16,787 nt of DNA. Source: JADIYM01 sp964641945. GTDB lineage: Bacteria; Acidobacteriota; Blastocatellia; UBA7656; JADIYM01. Below the pieces are notes generated by a model. It saw only the letters and a list, made by a program, of their open reading frames with translations, made no database searches and had not been told where the DNA came from. Below, piece after piece: positions 7,833-14,997 of the stretch (positions are counted from its first letter, which is position 1; each line of letters begins with the position of its first letter). The stretch is from positions 1 to 16,787 of the forward strand of contig CAZXLQ010000091.1 in NCBI GenBank assembly GCA_964641945.1, read 5' to 3'. Position numbers and translations under genes: made by a program.

Positions 7833-8734
7833 CCGGCAGCGATCGGGCCCGGATCGACTTCCGGCACAAGAGTCTCGAGGTCCCGCGCGAAGGTTCGACC
7901 GTCGACGTATCGGTCTGCCGGCTGCTTCGCGATCGCTCGAAGTACAACCTCGTCGACATCGGCGCCGAGATCGGGACGCAGCGATGACGGCGGAGCCGGC
8001 GTTTTCGAGAGGTGCTGCAGCAGAATGGCGCCGACGGTGGGTCCCCTGAACGGCGTCGTTCCGGTCAACATCTGGTACGCAATCACTCCGAGCGAGTATA
8101 TGTCGGCCCGGCCATCGGCCGTCGCGCCTTCGATGATCTCAGGAGCGATGTATTCCGGAGTCCCGAGGATGTTCTTGCCTGTGAGCTTCGACGCATTGCT
8201 CTCGGTCATTCGTGCGACGCCAAAGTCCACGATCTTGATTGCCGAAGGCTGCGCGGTCGAGTCCGGAAAGACGAGGTTCTCGGGCTTGAGGTCACGGTGC
8301 ACGATGCCCGCATCGTGAAACAGCGATGCCGCCTCGCAGACGGGCACGAGGAGCGCGGCGAGCAGGCTCAACGACACCGTGCCCTCAGTGACGAGCCAAT
8401 CCGCGAGAGTCGGTCCGGTCAGCAATTCCTGCACGATGCCTGGGCGTCCGTCCGGCAAGACTACGAGGTCGAGAATCTGGACGACGTTCTGATGGTTCAG
8501 CGCCGAAAGGGCCTGTGCCTCGCGTTGGAAGCGCTCGAGGTACTTCGGTTCTCCGGCGAGGTCGTGAAGCAGGATCTTCATCGCGACTTCGACACCCGTT
8601 CGAGAGTCGATCGCGAGATACACGGAACTCATTCCACCTCGACCGAGAAGCCGGTCGATGGCGTAGTGCGAGACCTGCGTCCCGACCAGAGTGGTGCGTT
8701 GCAGTTCGTCGGTCAACTGATGCGATACCGGCAT
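7829..8734 (-). CDS. Soluble Hanks-type Ser/Thr protein kinase, last gene of the opp operon
   Basis: The 301-aa protein transfers phosphate from ATP to Ser/Thr of target proteins. The kinase domain (about 24-290) is complete: glycine loop GRGGMSSVYL (31-40), K53 in VAMKIL, HRDLKPEN (146-153, catalytic D148), DFG (170-172) and APE (197-199). It has no membrane segment and no PASTA or other sensor domain, so it is a minimal cytoplasmic kinase rather than a PknB-type receptor. I chose ATG 8734 because GAGG lies 9 nt upstream and the protein then begins just before the kinase fold; a longer frame to 8884 would run 50 residues inside oppF. It starts 22 nt after oppF, so it is probably co-transcribed with the importer. 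Targets are unknown. Its stop overlaps that of the convergent 113-aa gene. Confidence 0.9.
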   Translation of the reverse strand: MPVSHQLTDELQRTTLVGTQVSHYAIDRLLGRGGMSSVYLAIDSRTGVEVAMKILLHDLAGEPKYLERFQREAQALSALNHQNVVQILDLVVLPDGRPGIVQELLTGPTLADWLVTEGTVSLSLLAALLVPVCEAASLFHDAGIVHRDLKPENLVFPDSTAQPSAIKIVDFGVARMTESNASKLTGKNILGTPEYIAPEIIEGATADGRADIYSLGVIAYQMLTGTTPFRGPTVGAILLQHLSKTPAPPSSLRPDLGADVDEVVLRAIAKQPADRYVDGRTFARDLETLVPEVDPGPIAAG

Positions 8735-8756
8735 CGGCCGAGGCCTCGAGGGAGAC

Positions 8757-9797
8757 TCAGCCTGAGGCCTCCTCCGTGAGCTTCGAGGCGAGCGGCAGCG
8801 GCAACTCCTCGATTCGATCGATGTGAAAACACGCCGCGTGGTGACCGGGCCGGATCTCGACGAGAGGCGGACGCGACTCGGCACACTCGGCCGTAGCGAG
8901 AGGACACCGCGTTCGGAAGTGGCACCCGCTCGGCGGATTGATCGGCGACGGGACGTCGCCCTTCAGCGGAATGTGTGTCCGGACGCGCTTCGGCACCGGC
9001 ACGGGAATCGCCGATAGCAGGGCCCGCGTGTACGGGTGGAGGGGATGCGCGAACAGATCGTCGGTTTCCGCTTCTTCGACAATCTGTCCCAGGTACATCA
9101 CGGCGATGCGGTCCGAGATGTGCCGAACGACGGCGAGGTCGTGCGCGATGAAAAGGTACGCGAGGTTCATCTCGCGCTGCAGGTCAGAAAGGAGATTGAG
9201 AATCTGCGCCTGGATCGAAACGTCGAGCGCCGAGACCGCCTCGTCGCAAACGATGAACTCGGGCTCGACCGCAAGGGCGCGCGCGATGCCGATGCGCTGA
9301 CGCTGCCCCCCCGAGAACTCGTGCGGATACCTGTTCACGTAGTTGCGATTCAAACCCACGCGTTCGAGCAACTGCGCCACACGGTCACGGCACGCGGCTC
9401 GCGACGTCACCAGCCCGTGAAGCCGCATTGCGTCGCCGACCGTCTCGGCGACCGTATGGCGCGGATTCAGCGATGAATAGGGATCCTGAAAGATGATCTG
9501 CATGCGACGCCGAAGCGTCCGAAGTCCGCCGGCCGACATTGCGAGCACGTCGGCGCCGTCGAAGCTCACGTGCCCTCCGGTAGGTTCGATCAGGCGCAGG
9601 ACGCATCGGCCCACCGTCGTCTTTCCGCATCCCGACTCGCCGACGAGACCCAGCGTTTCCTGACGCGTAAGAGTGAACGAAACGTCGTTGACCGCCTGCA
9701 CGTTTCCGACGACGTGCGGGATCAATCCCTTCCGGATCGGATAGAACTTCTGGAGGTGCCTGACCTCGAGAAGCGGACGCGTGTCGCCGTGCTTCAT
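8757..9797 (-). CDS. oppF: Oligopeptide/dipeptide ABC transporter ATPase (OppF/DppF type)
   Basis: The 346-aa cytoplasmic ATPase powers peptide import with OppD. It shows Walker A GESGCGKT (53-60), Q-loop Q104, signature SGGQR (162-166), Walker B ending CDEAVSALD (184-192) and H-loop H219, all intact. The C-terminal extension carries HPYTRAL and GCHFRTRCP, the hallmark of the peptide-importer subfamily. Four cysteines (292, 298, 305, 323) recur there, spaced exactly as in the neighbouring OppD. ATG 9797 overlaps the oppD stop in an ATGA, and GAGG lies 4 nt upstream, pointing to translational coupling; the 29 codons upstream in this frame lie inside oppD. Peptide versus other solute cannot be settled from sequence, since nickel and sugar importers share this fold. 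Confidence 0.93.
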   Translation of the reverse strand: MKHGDTRPLLEVRHLQKFYPIRKGLIPHVVGNVQAVNDVSFTLTRQETLGLVGESGCGKTTVGRCVLRLIEPTGGHVSFDGADVLAMSAGGLRTLRRRMQIIFQDPYSSLNPRHTVAETVGDAMRLHGLVTSRAACRDRVAQLLERVGLNRNYVNRYPHEFSGGQRQRIGIARALAVEPEFIVCDEAVSALDVSIQAQILNLLSDLQREMNLAYLFIAHDLAVVRHISDRIAVMYLGQIVEEAETDDLFAHPLHPYTRALLSAIPVPVPKRVRTHIPLKGDVPSPINPPSGCHFRTRCPLATAECAESRPPLVEIRPGHHAACFHIDRIEELPLPLASKLTEEASG

Positions 9798-10798
9798 GAC
9801 GCCTCGCTCACGGCGGTGCTGAACGGACACGCCACCTTGTGACGAGGTGCGATTTCGACGAGTTCGGGCTCGAGCGAAGCGCATTCAGCCCGGACAATGG
9901 TGCATCGTGTACGGAACCGGCATCCGGTCGGAAACTCGAGGGGGTTCGGGACGTTGCCCGGAATGACGTTCAGGGTCTCGCCGCGGTGCTCGAGCGACGG
10001 CAGCGACTCGAAGAGGGCTCTGGTGTAAGGATGCCGGGGCCGTTCGAAGAGGTCGACGACGTCCGCCGTTTCAACGATCTTGCCGGCGTACATGACGACG
10101 ACGCGATCCGCGACCTCGGCAACGACTCCCAGGTCGTGGGTAATGAGCAGGACGGCCATGTCGAACTCTTCCCGGAGGTCGTTCAGAAGGTCGAGAATCT
10201 GCGACTGAATCGTGACGTCGAGCGCGGTCGTCGGCTCGTCGGCGATGAGCAGTTTCGGCCGGCAGACGAGTGCCATTGCGATCATCGCCCGCTGTTTCAT
10301 CCCGCCCGAAAGCTGGTGCGGGTATTCGTCGACACGTTTCTCAGGCGACGGGATACCGACTCGAGAAAGCATTTCTATGGCGAGACGGCGTGCGTCGGCT
10401 TTCGACGCGCTTGTGTGGCGCAGGATGGCTTCCGTGATCTGCCTGCCGATCGTGAGGATCGGATTGAGCGACGTCATCGGCTCCTGGAAGACCATCGAAA
10501 TCTCGTTGCCGCGGACGTCGCGCATTTCCGCTTCCGAGAGTTTCAGGAGGTCCCGGTCCTCGAAGACGATCTCGCCGCCCTCGACGCGTCCGGGCGGGAC
10601 AGGGATGAGCCCCATGATCGTGAATGCCGTTACGGACTTTCCGCATCCCGACTCGCCGACGACCGCGACCGTCTCGCTCGGGAATATCTCGAACGACACC
10701 CCGTCGACGGAACGCGCGACGCCGTCGGAGGTATGGAAATACGTCCGAAGATCTCGAATCGCGAGCAGCGGCCGTGTCGCCGGTTCGGGGCTGGTCAT
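9794..10798 (-). CDS. oppD: Oligopeptide/dipeptide ABC transporter ATPase (OppD/DppD type)
   Basis: The 334-aa protein is the partner ATPase to OppF. It has Walker A GESGCGKS (48-55), Q-loop Q105, signature LSGGM (163-167), Walker B IADEPTTALD (185-194) and H-loop H221. The LSGGMKQRAMIAMAL form of the signature is typical of OppD rather than OppF. The C-terminal region has HPYTRALFESLPSL and four cysteines (293, 299, 306, 324). ATG 10798 overlaps the oppC stop by ATGA and is preceded by GAGGA at 7 nt. The same frame stays open a further 619 codons upstream through oppC and oppB, but only as an out-of-frame shadow of those genes. Both ATPases look catalytically complete, so the importer should hydrolyse ATP at two intact sites. 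Confidence 0.94.
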   Translation of the reverse strand: MTSPEPATRPLLAIRDLRTYFHTSDGVARSVDGVSFEIFPSETVAVVGESGCGKSVTAFTIMGLIPVPPGRVEGGEIVFEDRDLLKLSEAEMRDVRGNEISMVFQEPMTSLNPILTIGRQITEAILRHTSASKADARRLAIEMLSRVGIPSPEKRVDEYPHQLSGGMKQRAMIAMALVCRPKLLIADEPTTALDVTIQSQILDLLNDLREEFDMAVLLITHDLGVVAEVADRVVVMYAGKIVETADVVDLFERPRHPYTRALFESLPSLEHRGETLNVIPGNVPNPLEFPTGCRFRTRCTIVRAECASLEPELVEIAPRHKVACPFSTAVSEAS

Positions 10799-11946
10799 CG
10801 CTGAGTCCTCGGGTCCGCGGCGTCGCGAAGGCCGTCGCCGAACACGTTCCAGGCCATTACGGCGAGGAAGATGAAGACTCCGGGCGTCAGGATCCACCAG
10901 TAGTCGGTGAGATAGCGGAGGTTTTGCGCGGCCTGCAGCATGTTGCCCCACGAGGCTTCCGGTTCCTGCACGCCCACGCCGAGGAACGACAACGCCACCT
11001 CGCCGAGAATGTAGAACGGAACGCTGAGCGTTGCTGTCACGATGACGAATGAAAGCGTGTTCGGGAGGATGTGCTTCATTACGATCCACATCCGGCTGAA
11101 CCCGAGCGCCTGAGCCGCGATGACGTATTCCAGTTCCTTGATCGAGAGGACCATGCCGCGAATGACGCGAGCTATCGATGCCCACCCGATGAACGAGAGA
11201 ATCAGGATGATGATGAGGTAGAGCTGGGTCGACGAAAGCTCGGCGCCGAAACTCTGCCGCAGGACGAGTATGAGGTACAGGCTGGGCAATGCGAGGATCA
11301 GCTCGACGAGCCGCATCAGGCCAAAGTCGATGGCCCCGCCGAAGTAGCCCGCCACACCTCCGATGAGCATTCCGATCGACGTCGAGATGAGGATGCCGAT
11401 GATCCCGACCGAGAGCGAGATCCGTCCGCCGTACAGGATCCTCGAGAGGACGTCCCGGCCGAACTGGTCGCCTCCGAACAGGTAGAGTCGGCCCGGCTCG
11501 TCCACGCCGAACAGGTGCGTCCGGACCGGGAGAACCCAGAGCAGATCGTATTGAGCGCCCTGCACGAAGAAGCGGATCGGATAGATCTTCGACGTATCCT
11601 CGGCGTAGACCTTGTTGTACGGATCCGAGATCCTCGACTCGTAGATGAAGGGCCGCCGCCAGTTGCCCTCGGAGTCCCGGATGTGGATGCGGCCGAGAAT
11701 GTGCGGAGGATGGAACGAGCGATAGGAGTCCTGCGTGTCGTATGTGTACGGAGCGACGAATCCCGCCAGGATCGCCAATCCGTAAAGCGCGACGAGAACC
11801 CAGAGTGCCGTCATCGCCGCGCGATTGCGTCGGAGCTTGAGCCAGAGGATCTGCCACGGGCTGCGGTTGACGACGACGGATGATGTGCCGTCGCCGGCGT
11901 CCGGCGGCGCGATCTGCGACTCGATCGGCGTGAGGTTCGCGGCCAT
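10795..11946 (-). CDS. oppC: Peptide ABC transporter permease (OppC/DppC type) with long extracytoplasmic insert
   Basis: The 383-aa membrane protein forms the channel with OppB. A cytoplasmic N-terminus (1-45) leads to TM1 (about 46-65). About 90 residues follow (66-158; ISDPYNKVYAEDTSKIYPIR, RTHLFGVDEPGRLYLFG) before GGDQFGRDVLSRILYGGRIS, the entry to the permease core. Five further helices follow from about 178. The EAA loop that contacts the ATPases is about 266-283 (ELEYVIAAQALGFS). Typical OppC/DppC proteins have about 280-310 residues, so the extra length lies mainly in the loop after TM1, which should face the periplasm near the binding protein. ATG 11946 lies 3 nt after the oppB stop with GGAG 8 nt upstream. 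I recall long-loop permeases in other uncultured phyla, so this is a subfamily trait rather than an error. Confidence 0.93.
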   Translation of the reverse strand: MAANLTPIESQIAPPDAGDGTSSVVVNRSPWQILWLKLRRNRAAMTALWVLVALYGLAILAGFVAPYTYDTQDSYRSFHPPHILGRIHIRDSEGNWRRPFIYESRISDPYNKVYAEDTSKIYPIRFFVQGAQYDLLWVLPVRTHLFGVDEPGRLYLFGGDQFGRDVLSRILYGGRISLSVGIIGILISTSIGMLIGGVAGYFGGAIDFGLMRLVELILALPSLYLILVLRQSFGAELSSTQLYLIIILILSFIGWASIARVIRGMVLSIKELEYVIAAQALGFSRMWIVMKHILPNTLSFVIVTATLSVPFYILGEVALSFLGVGVQEPEASWGNMLQAAQNLRYLTDYWWILTPGVFIFLAVMAWNVFGDGLRDAADPRTQR

Positions 11947-11949
11947 CGG

Positions 11950-12921
11950 CTACTCCAGTCGGATTCGCGGATCGACGACCGCGAGCAGGATGTCGGCGAG
12001 CAGGTTTCCCACGACGAGCATTACCGTGACCATGACGATCGACGCCATGACGAGTGGCTCGTCCTTGTTGATGAGAGCATCCACCGTCAGGCGGCCCATT
12101 CCCGGCCACGAGAAAACGAACTCCGTGATGAACGCGCCGGAGAGCAGGTACGCGAACGAAAAACCGAACAGGGTGATGAGCGGATTGATCGCGTTGCCAA
12201 GCGCATGCCGGAAGAGCACCGTGCGGAGCGAGAGTCCCTTGGCTTTCGCCGTTCTGATGTAGTCCTGCGAGAGCGTCTCGATCATCTCGGCTCTCATCTG
12301 CCGCATGTACTGCGCCATGCCGATCGTTCCGAGCACGGTCGCCGGAAGGCAGAGATGCCACAATACGTCGACTGTCTTCTGCCACGGCGACATGAAGTCC
12401 CAGTACACCTGATCGTGGAGTCCCCCTGCCGGAAACCATCCCGTTTTCGCCGCGAACAGCACCATCAGGAGCGAGAAGAAGACGCTCGGAATCGACAGGC
12501 CGAAGAAAGAAATTCCGCCCGATAAGCGGTCGATGATGCTGTCTTTCTTCAGAGCCGAAAGAATACCTAGGGGGATTGCCAATCCCCACGAGATGATCAA
12601 CGCGCCGACCGCGAGCAGGAGCGTGTTCAGGATCCGATCCCCGATCAACGACCATACGCTCGTCTGGAACTTGAACGAATATCCGAAGTCGCCCGTGATC
12701 GCACCGGAAAGCCAGTACCAGTACCGGACGAAGATGTTCTCGGTGTCGAGGTGGTATTTGGCTCGGAGGAACTCGAGCCGGTCCGGCGTCATGCTCGGAC
12801 TCTCGGACAACGTCGTGAAATAATCACCCGGAGACGCGATGAGAAGAGCCTGCGTGATGAATGTCACCGCGATGATGAGCGGGAAGATCGCGAGCACGCG
12901 GCGAAGCAGAAACGTCTTCAT
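11950..12921 (-). CDS. oppB: Peptide ABC transporter permease (OppB/DppB type)
   Basis: The 323-aa protein is the first permease of the importer. It begins MKTFLLRRVLAIFPLI, a classic OppB start with a basic cluster before TM1, followed by a loop carrying ASPGDYF and LRAKYHLD. Six membrane helices fit the length. The EAA loop lies about 212-229 (EMIETLSQDYIRTAKAKG), and the C-terminus ends VDPRIRLE as expected for the family. I prefer ATG 12921; a GTG at 12945 is in frame and adds eight residues, but it falls inside a strong hairpin. The ribosome site before 12921 is poor (a G-run 11 nt upstream), so translation may depend on structure in the oppA-oppB gap. It lies 48 nt from oppA and 3 nt from oppC. 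Confidence 0.93.
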   Translation of the reverse strand: MKTFLLRRVLAIFPLIIAVTFITQALLIASPGDYFTTLSESPSMTPDRLEFLRAKYHLDTENIFVRYWYWLSGAITGDFGYSFKFQTSVWSLIGDRILNTLLLAVGALIISWGLAIPLGILSALKKDSIIDRLSGGISFFGLSIPSVFFSLLMVLFAAKTGWFPAGGLHDQVYWDFMSPWQKTVDVLWHLCLPATVLGTIGMAQYMRQMRAEMIETLSQDYIRTAKAKGLSLRTVLFRHALGNAINPLITLFGFSFAYLLSGAFITEFVFSWPGMGRLTVDALINKDEPLVMASIVMVTVMLVVGNLLADILLAVVDPRIRLE

Positions 12922-12931
12922 GGGCGTTGCG

Positions 12932-12962
12932 GCCCCCGCGCGCACGTGGCACGCGCGGGGGC
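12932..12962 (-). promoter_or_regulatory. GC-rich 11-bp hairpin between oppA and oppB
   Basis: GCCCCCGCGCG (12932-12942) is the exact inverted complement of CGCGCGGGGGC (12952-12962), with a 9-nt loop. It fills the gap after the oppA stop and ends 11 nt before the oppB start. No U-run follows it, so it is not a standard terminator. In binding-protein-dependent importers such intercistronic stems are known to protect the 3' end of the binding-protein mRNA and lower expression of the membrane genes. That role here is inferred from position. Confidence 0.6.
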
Positions 12963-12969
12963 AAACGGT

Positions 12970-14793
12970 CTACTTCTTCAGGTAGAGCTCTTCGATGTTC
13001 CAGTATGTGAAGAGAGGCAGCGGCGACGGTCGCAGGTTACCCACCTTGTTCTTGACCGCCACGAAGTAGTTGGGGACGAGGAGGTCGATCTCTGGAAGAT
13101 TGTCGGACCAGAGGCGCTGAACCTGGGCGAACTGCTTCTTCCGCTCGGCGAGATCGAGGGTTCGGGCGTTCGCCGACATCAGGTCGTCAATCTGCTTTCC
13201 CCATTCGGTCGCTGGGGACTTCTGAAGCGGGTAGCTGTAGAACAGCATGCCGCTCGTCGTCACGATGTTCTTCATGAGGACGGGATCCGGTGGATTGCCC
13301 GACTGCCACCCTCCGATCACGGCATCCCAGTCGAAGGTATTCTGCAAGGCTTCGACCATCGAATTGAACGGAATGCCCTGGAAGTTGACGTCGATCCCGA
13401 CGGCCCTGAGGTTTTCCTTGATCACGGTGGCGGCGCCGACGCGTGACGAGTTGTTGCTGTTCGTGAAGAGTCGGAACGTACACTTGTGGCCGCTCGCGTC
13501 TTCGGCGATGCCGTCGCCATCGCGATCCTCGAGTCCGATTTCCTTGAGCAGCGCCTTGGCCTTCTCGACCGAGTAGTCGTATTCGATCGAGGCTTCCTTG
13601 TCGTACCAGACCTTGTTCGCAGGCGGGCAGAACGTGGAGACGGGTGTGCCAAGCCCCTGATACGAAGTGTTGATGATCGCCTGCCGATCGATGGCATGTG
13701 CGATTGCTTTGCGGAACTTCACGTTGCGGAACCACTCGCCCAGGACGGGATCCACGTAGTGTTTGCCGGTTTTGTCCTTGTTGGGATTCTGGTTCACCAT
13801 GATGTAGAGCACGTTGTAGCCCGGTCCCAGCTCGTGAACCGTGAAGTCGCGTGCCTGCTCGTCGCGCTTCAGCAAACCGAATTCCTCGGGCCGCACGTTC
13901 CAGTGCATGTCGACCTCTCCGTTCTGAAAGACCGTGAGCATCGTGTTCATGTCGGGAACGATCCGGAAGATCACGCGATCGAGGTAGGGCAATCGCTGCC
14001 CCTTCTTGTCGACCTTCCAGTAATACGGATTGCGCTCGAGGACCACGCGCTGCTCTGATGCGAACTCCTTGAGCCGGAATGGTCCGAGGCCGACGACGTC
14101 CTCGGGCTTCGTGTCGATTGTCAGTGCCCGCTCGGCAAACTCGCCCTTCTTGTAAGACTCTTCCCACTTGTGCTTCGGAACGAGGTAGGTCGATCCGACA
14201 TTGTCGAGAAAGATCGCATTCGGCTCGGTCAGCGTGAATCGGATCGTGTGGTCGTCGATCACCTCGACTTTGGGAAGCGTCTTGTCCGTCTGCATGAAGG
14301 CGCTCTTCATGGAGCTGTCGATTTTCTCGTCAAACGCCACGTCGTAATTGAACTTCACGTCGTGAGCCGTGAATGGAGCGCCGTCGGACCACCGCACACC
14401 CTTGCGAAGCGTGAACGTCCATACTAGGTTGTCGTCAGAGTGCACGATCGAAGTGCACAGCCCGTTGTCGATCTTCTGCTCGACGTTGTCGAATCCAAGC
14501 AGCGTCGTATACATCGGACCGTTCGTGATTCCGGTCGTCGACGTCTCACCCGCGAGGAGACCATTGAACGATTTCGGGTCCTGTGCGGTCGGGATTACGA
14601 GCATGCCGCCGTACGTTCCGGGCTCACCCTCGAAGACGAATGGCTCATCGGGCTTTTCACCTTCAAAGGGCGGATTTGGAACACCCGTCGGTCCCATGGC
14701 AGCCGGACCACTGGGGCCAGCTGTCGGACCCGTGCAGCCGGTCGCTACGCAGAGCATGGTCGCGAGAGCAAACGCGATTGCGCGCATTTTCAT
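12970..14793 (-). CDS. oppA: Peptide-binding lipoprotein of the ABC importer (SBP family 5)
   Basis: The 607-aa protein captures peptides outside the inner membrane and delivers them to OppBC. Residues 1-19 are a lipoprotein signal with lipobox VATG before C20, so it should be lipid-anchored. A Pro/Gly-rich spacer (about 21-57) leads into the SBP family 5 fold, with TFTLRKGVRWSDGAPFTAHD (126-145), RNPYYWKVD, the AIAHAIDRQAI helix and GLEDRDGDGIAED. Length is within the usual 500-620 aa range. ATG 14793 has GGGAGA 8 nt upstream; a second ATG two codons later is possible. It is the first gene of the operon and is separated from oppB by a hairpin, which fits the need for more binding protein than permease. 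The ligand class (peptide, nickel or sugar) cannot be proven from sequence. Confidence 0.93.
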   Translation of the reverse strand: MKMRAIAFALATMLCVATGCTGPTAGPSGPAAMGPTGVPNPPFEGEKPDEPFVFEGEPGTYGGMLVIPTAQDPKSFNGLLAGETSTTGITNGPMYTTLLGFDNVEQKIDNGLCTSIVHSDDNLVWTFTLRKGVRWSDGAPFTAHDVKFNYDVAFDEKIDSSMKSAFMQTDKTLPKVEVIDDHTIRFTLTEPNAIFLDNVGSTYLVPKHKWEESYKKGEFAERALTIDTKPEDVVGLGPFRLKEFASEQRVVLERNPYYWKVDKKGQRLPYLDRVIFRIVPDMNTMLTVFQNGEVDMHWNVRPEEFGLLKRDEQARDFTVHELGPGYNVLYIMVNQNPNKDKTGKHYVDPVLGEWFRNVKFRKAIAHAIDRQAIINTSYQGLGTPVSTFCPPANKVWYDKEASIEYDYSVEKAKALLKEIGLEDRDGDGIAEDASGHKCTFRLFTNSNNSSRVGAATVIKENLRAVGIDVNFQGIPFNSMVEALQNTFDWDAVIGGWQSGNPPDPVLMKNIVTTSGMLFYSYPLQKSPATEWGKQIDDLMSANARTLDLAERKKQFAQVQRLWSDNLPEIDLLVPNYFVAVKNKVGNLRPSPLPLFTYWNIEELYLKK

Positions 14794-14847
14794 GGCATCG
14801 ATCTCCCGTTCGGTTGAGGTGAGGTGGTGTGAACCGAAATCTGTCGC

Positions 14848-14877
14848 AAGATACCACAGCGTTCAAACGAGCGCCAA
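14848..14877 (-). promoter_or_regulatory. Candidate sigma-70 promoter of the opp operon
   Basis: On the minus strand TTGGCG (14877-14872) and TATCTT (14853-14848) are 18 nt apart, each 4 of 6 to the E. coli consensus. Transcription would begin near 14841, giving an oppA leader of about 48 nt. The position is right but the match is weak, and consensus for this lineage is unknown. Confidence 0.4.
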
Positions 14878-14911
14878 AAGCCGTGATCGTGCCTTCGGAA
14901 CGCGTCGCGCG

Positions 14912-14941
14912 TTGACTCGACGGACCGAATGGAAGTATCAA
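14912..14941 (+). promoter_or_regulatory. Candidate sigma-70 promoter of the HEAT-repeat gene
   Basis: TTGACT (14912-14917) is followed after 18 nt by TATCAA (14936-14941). Transcription would begin near 14948, about 50 nt before ATG 14998. This supports 14998 rather than the upstream in-frame ATG 14929, which would lie before the transcript start. It is about 35 nt from the opposing opp promoter, so the two could share a regulator. Confidence 0.4.
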
Positions 14942-14997
14942 CGGCAACCAGAGGGTGCCTGTTTCCTCATCTCATCCAATCCTTTGCGAGTATCGCC

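Noticed and set aside
8735..8884. A 50-residue N-terminal extension of the Ser/Thr kinase
   Set aside because: It lies inside oppF and its own 3' spacer, is rich in Arg and Ser, and has no ribosome site. ATG 8734 with GAGG upstream is preferred.
9794..12655. A single minus-strand frame of 953 codons that could be read as a fusion ending in OppD
   Set aside because: The first 619 codons are an out-of-frame shadow of oppC and oppB, rich in Arg, Pro and Ala with no domain. A good ribosome site and ATGA overlap place the true OppD start at 10798.
14929..14997. An upstream ATG adding 23 residues to the HEAT-repeat protein
   Set aside because: It falls between the candidate -35 and -10 boxes, so it would not be in the mRNA. 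The extension resembles no known domain.
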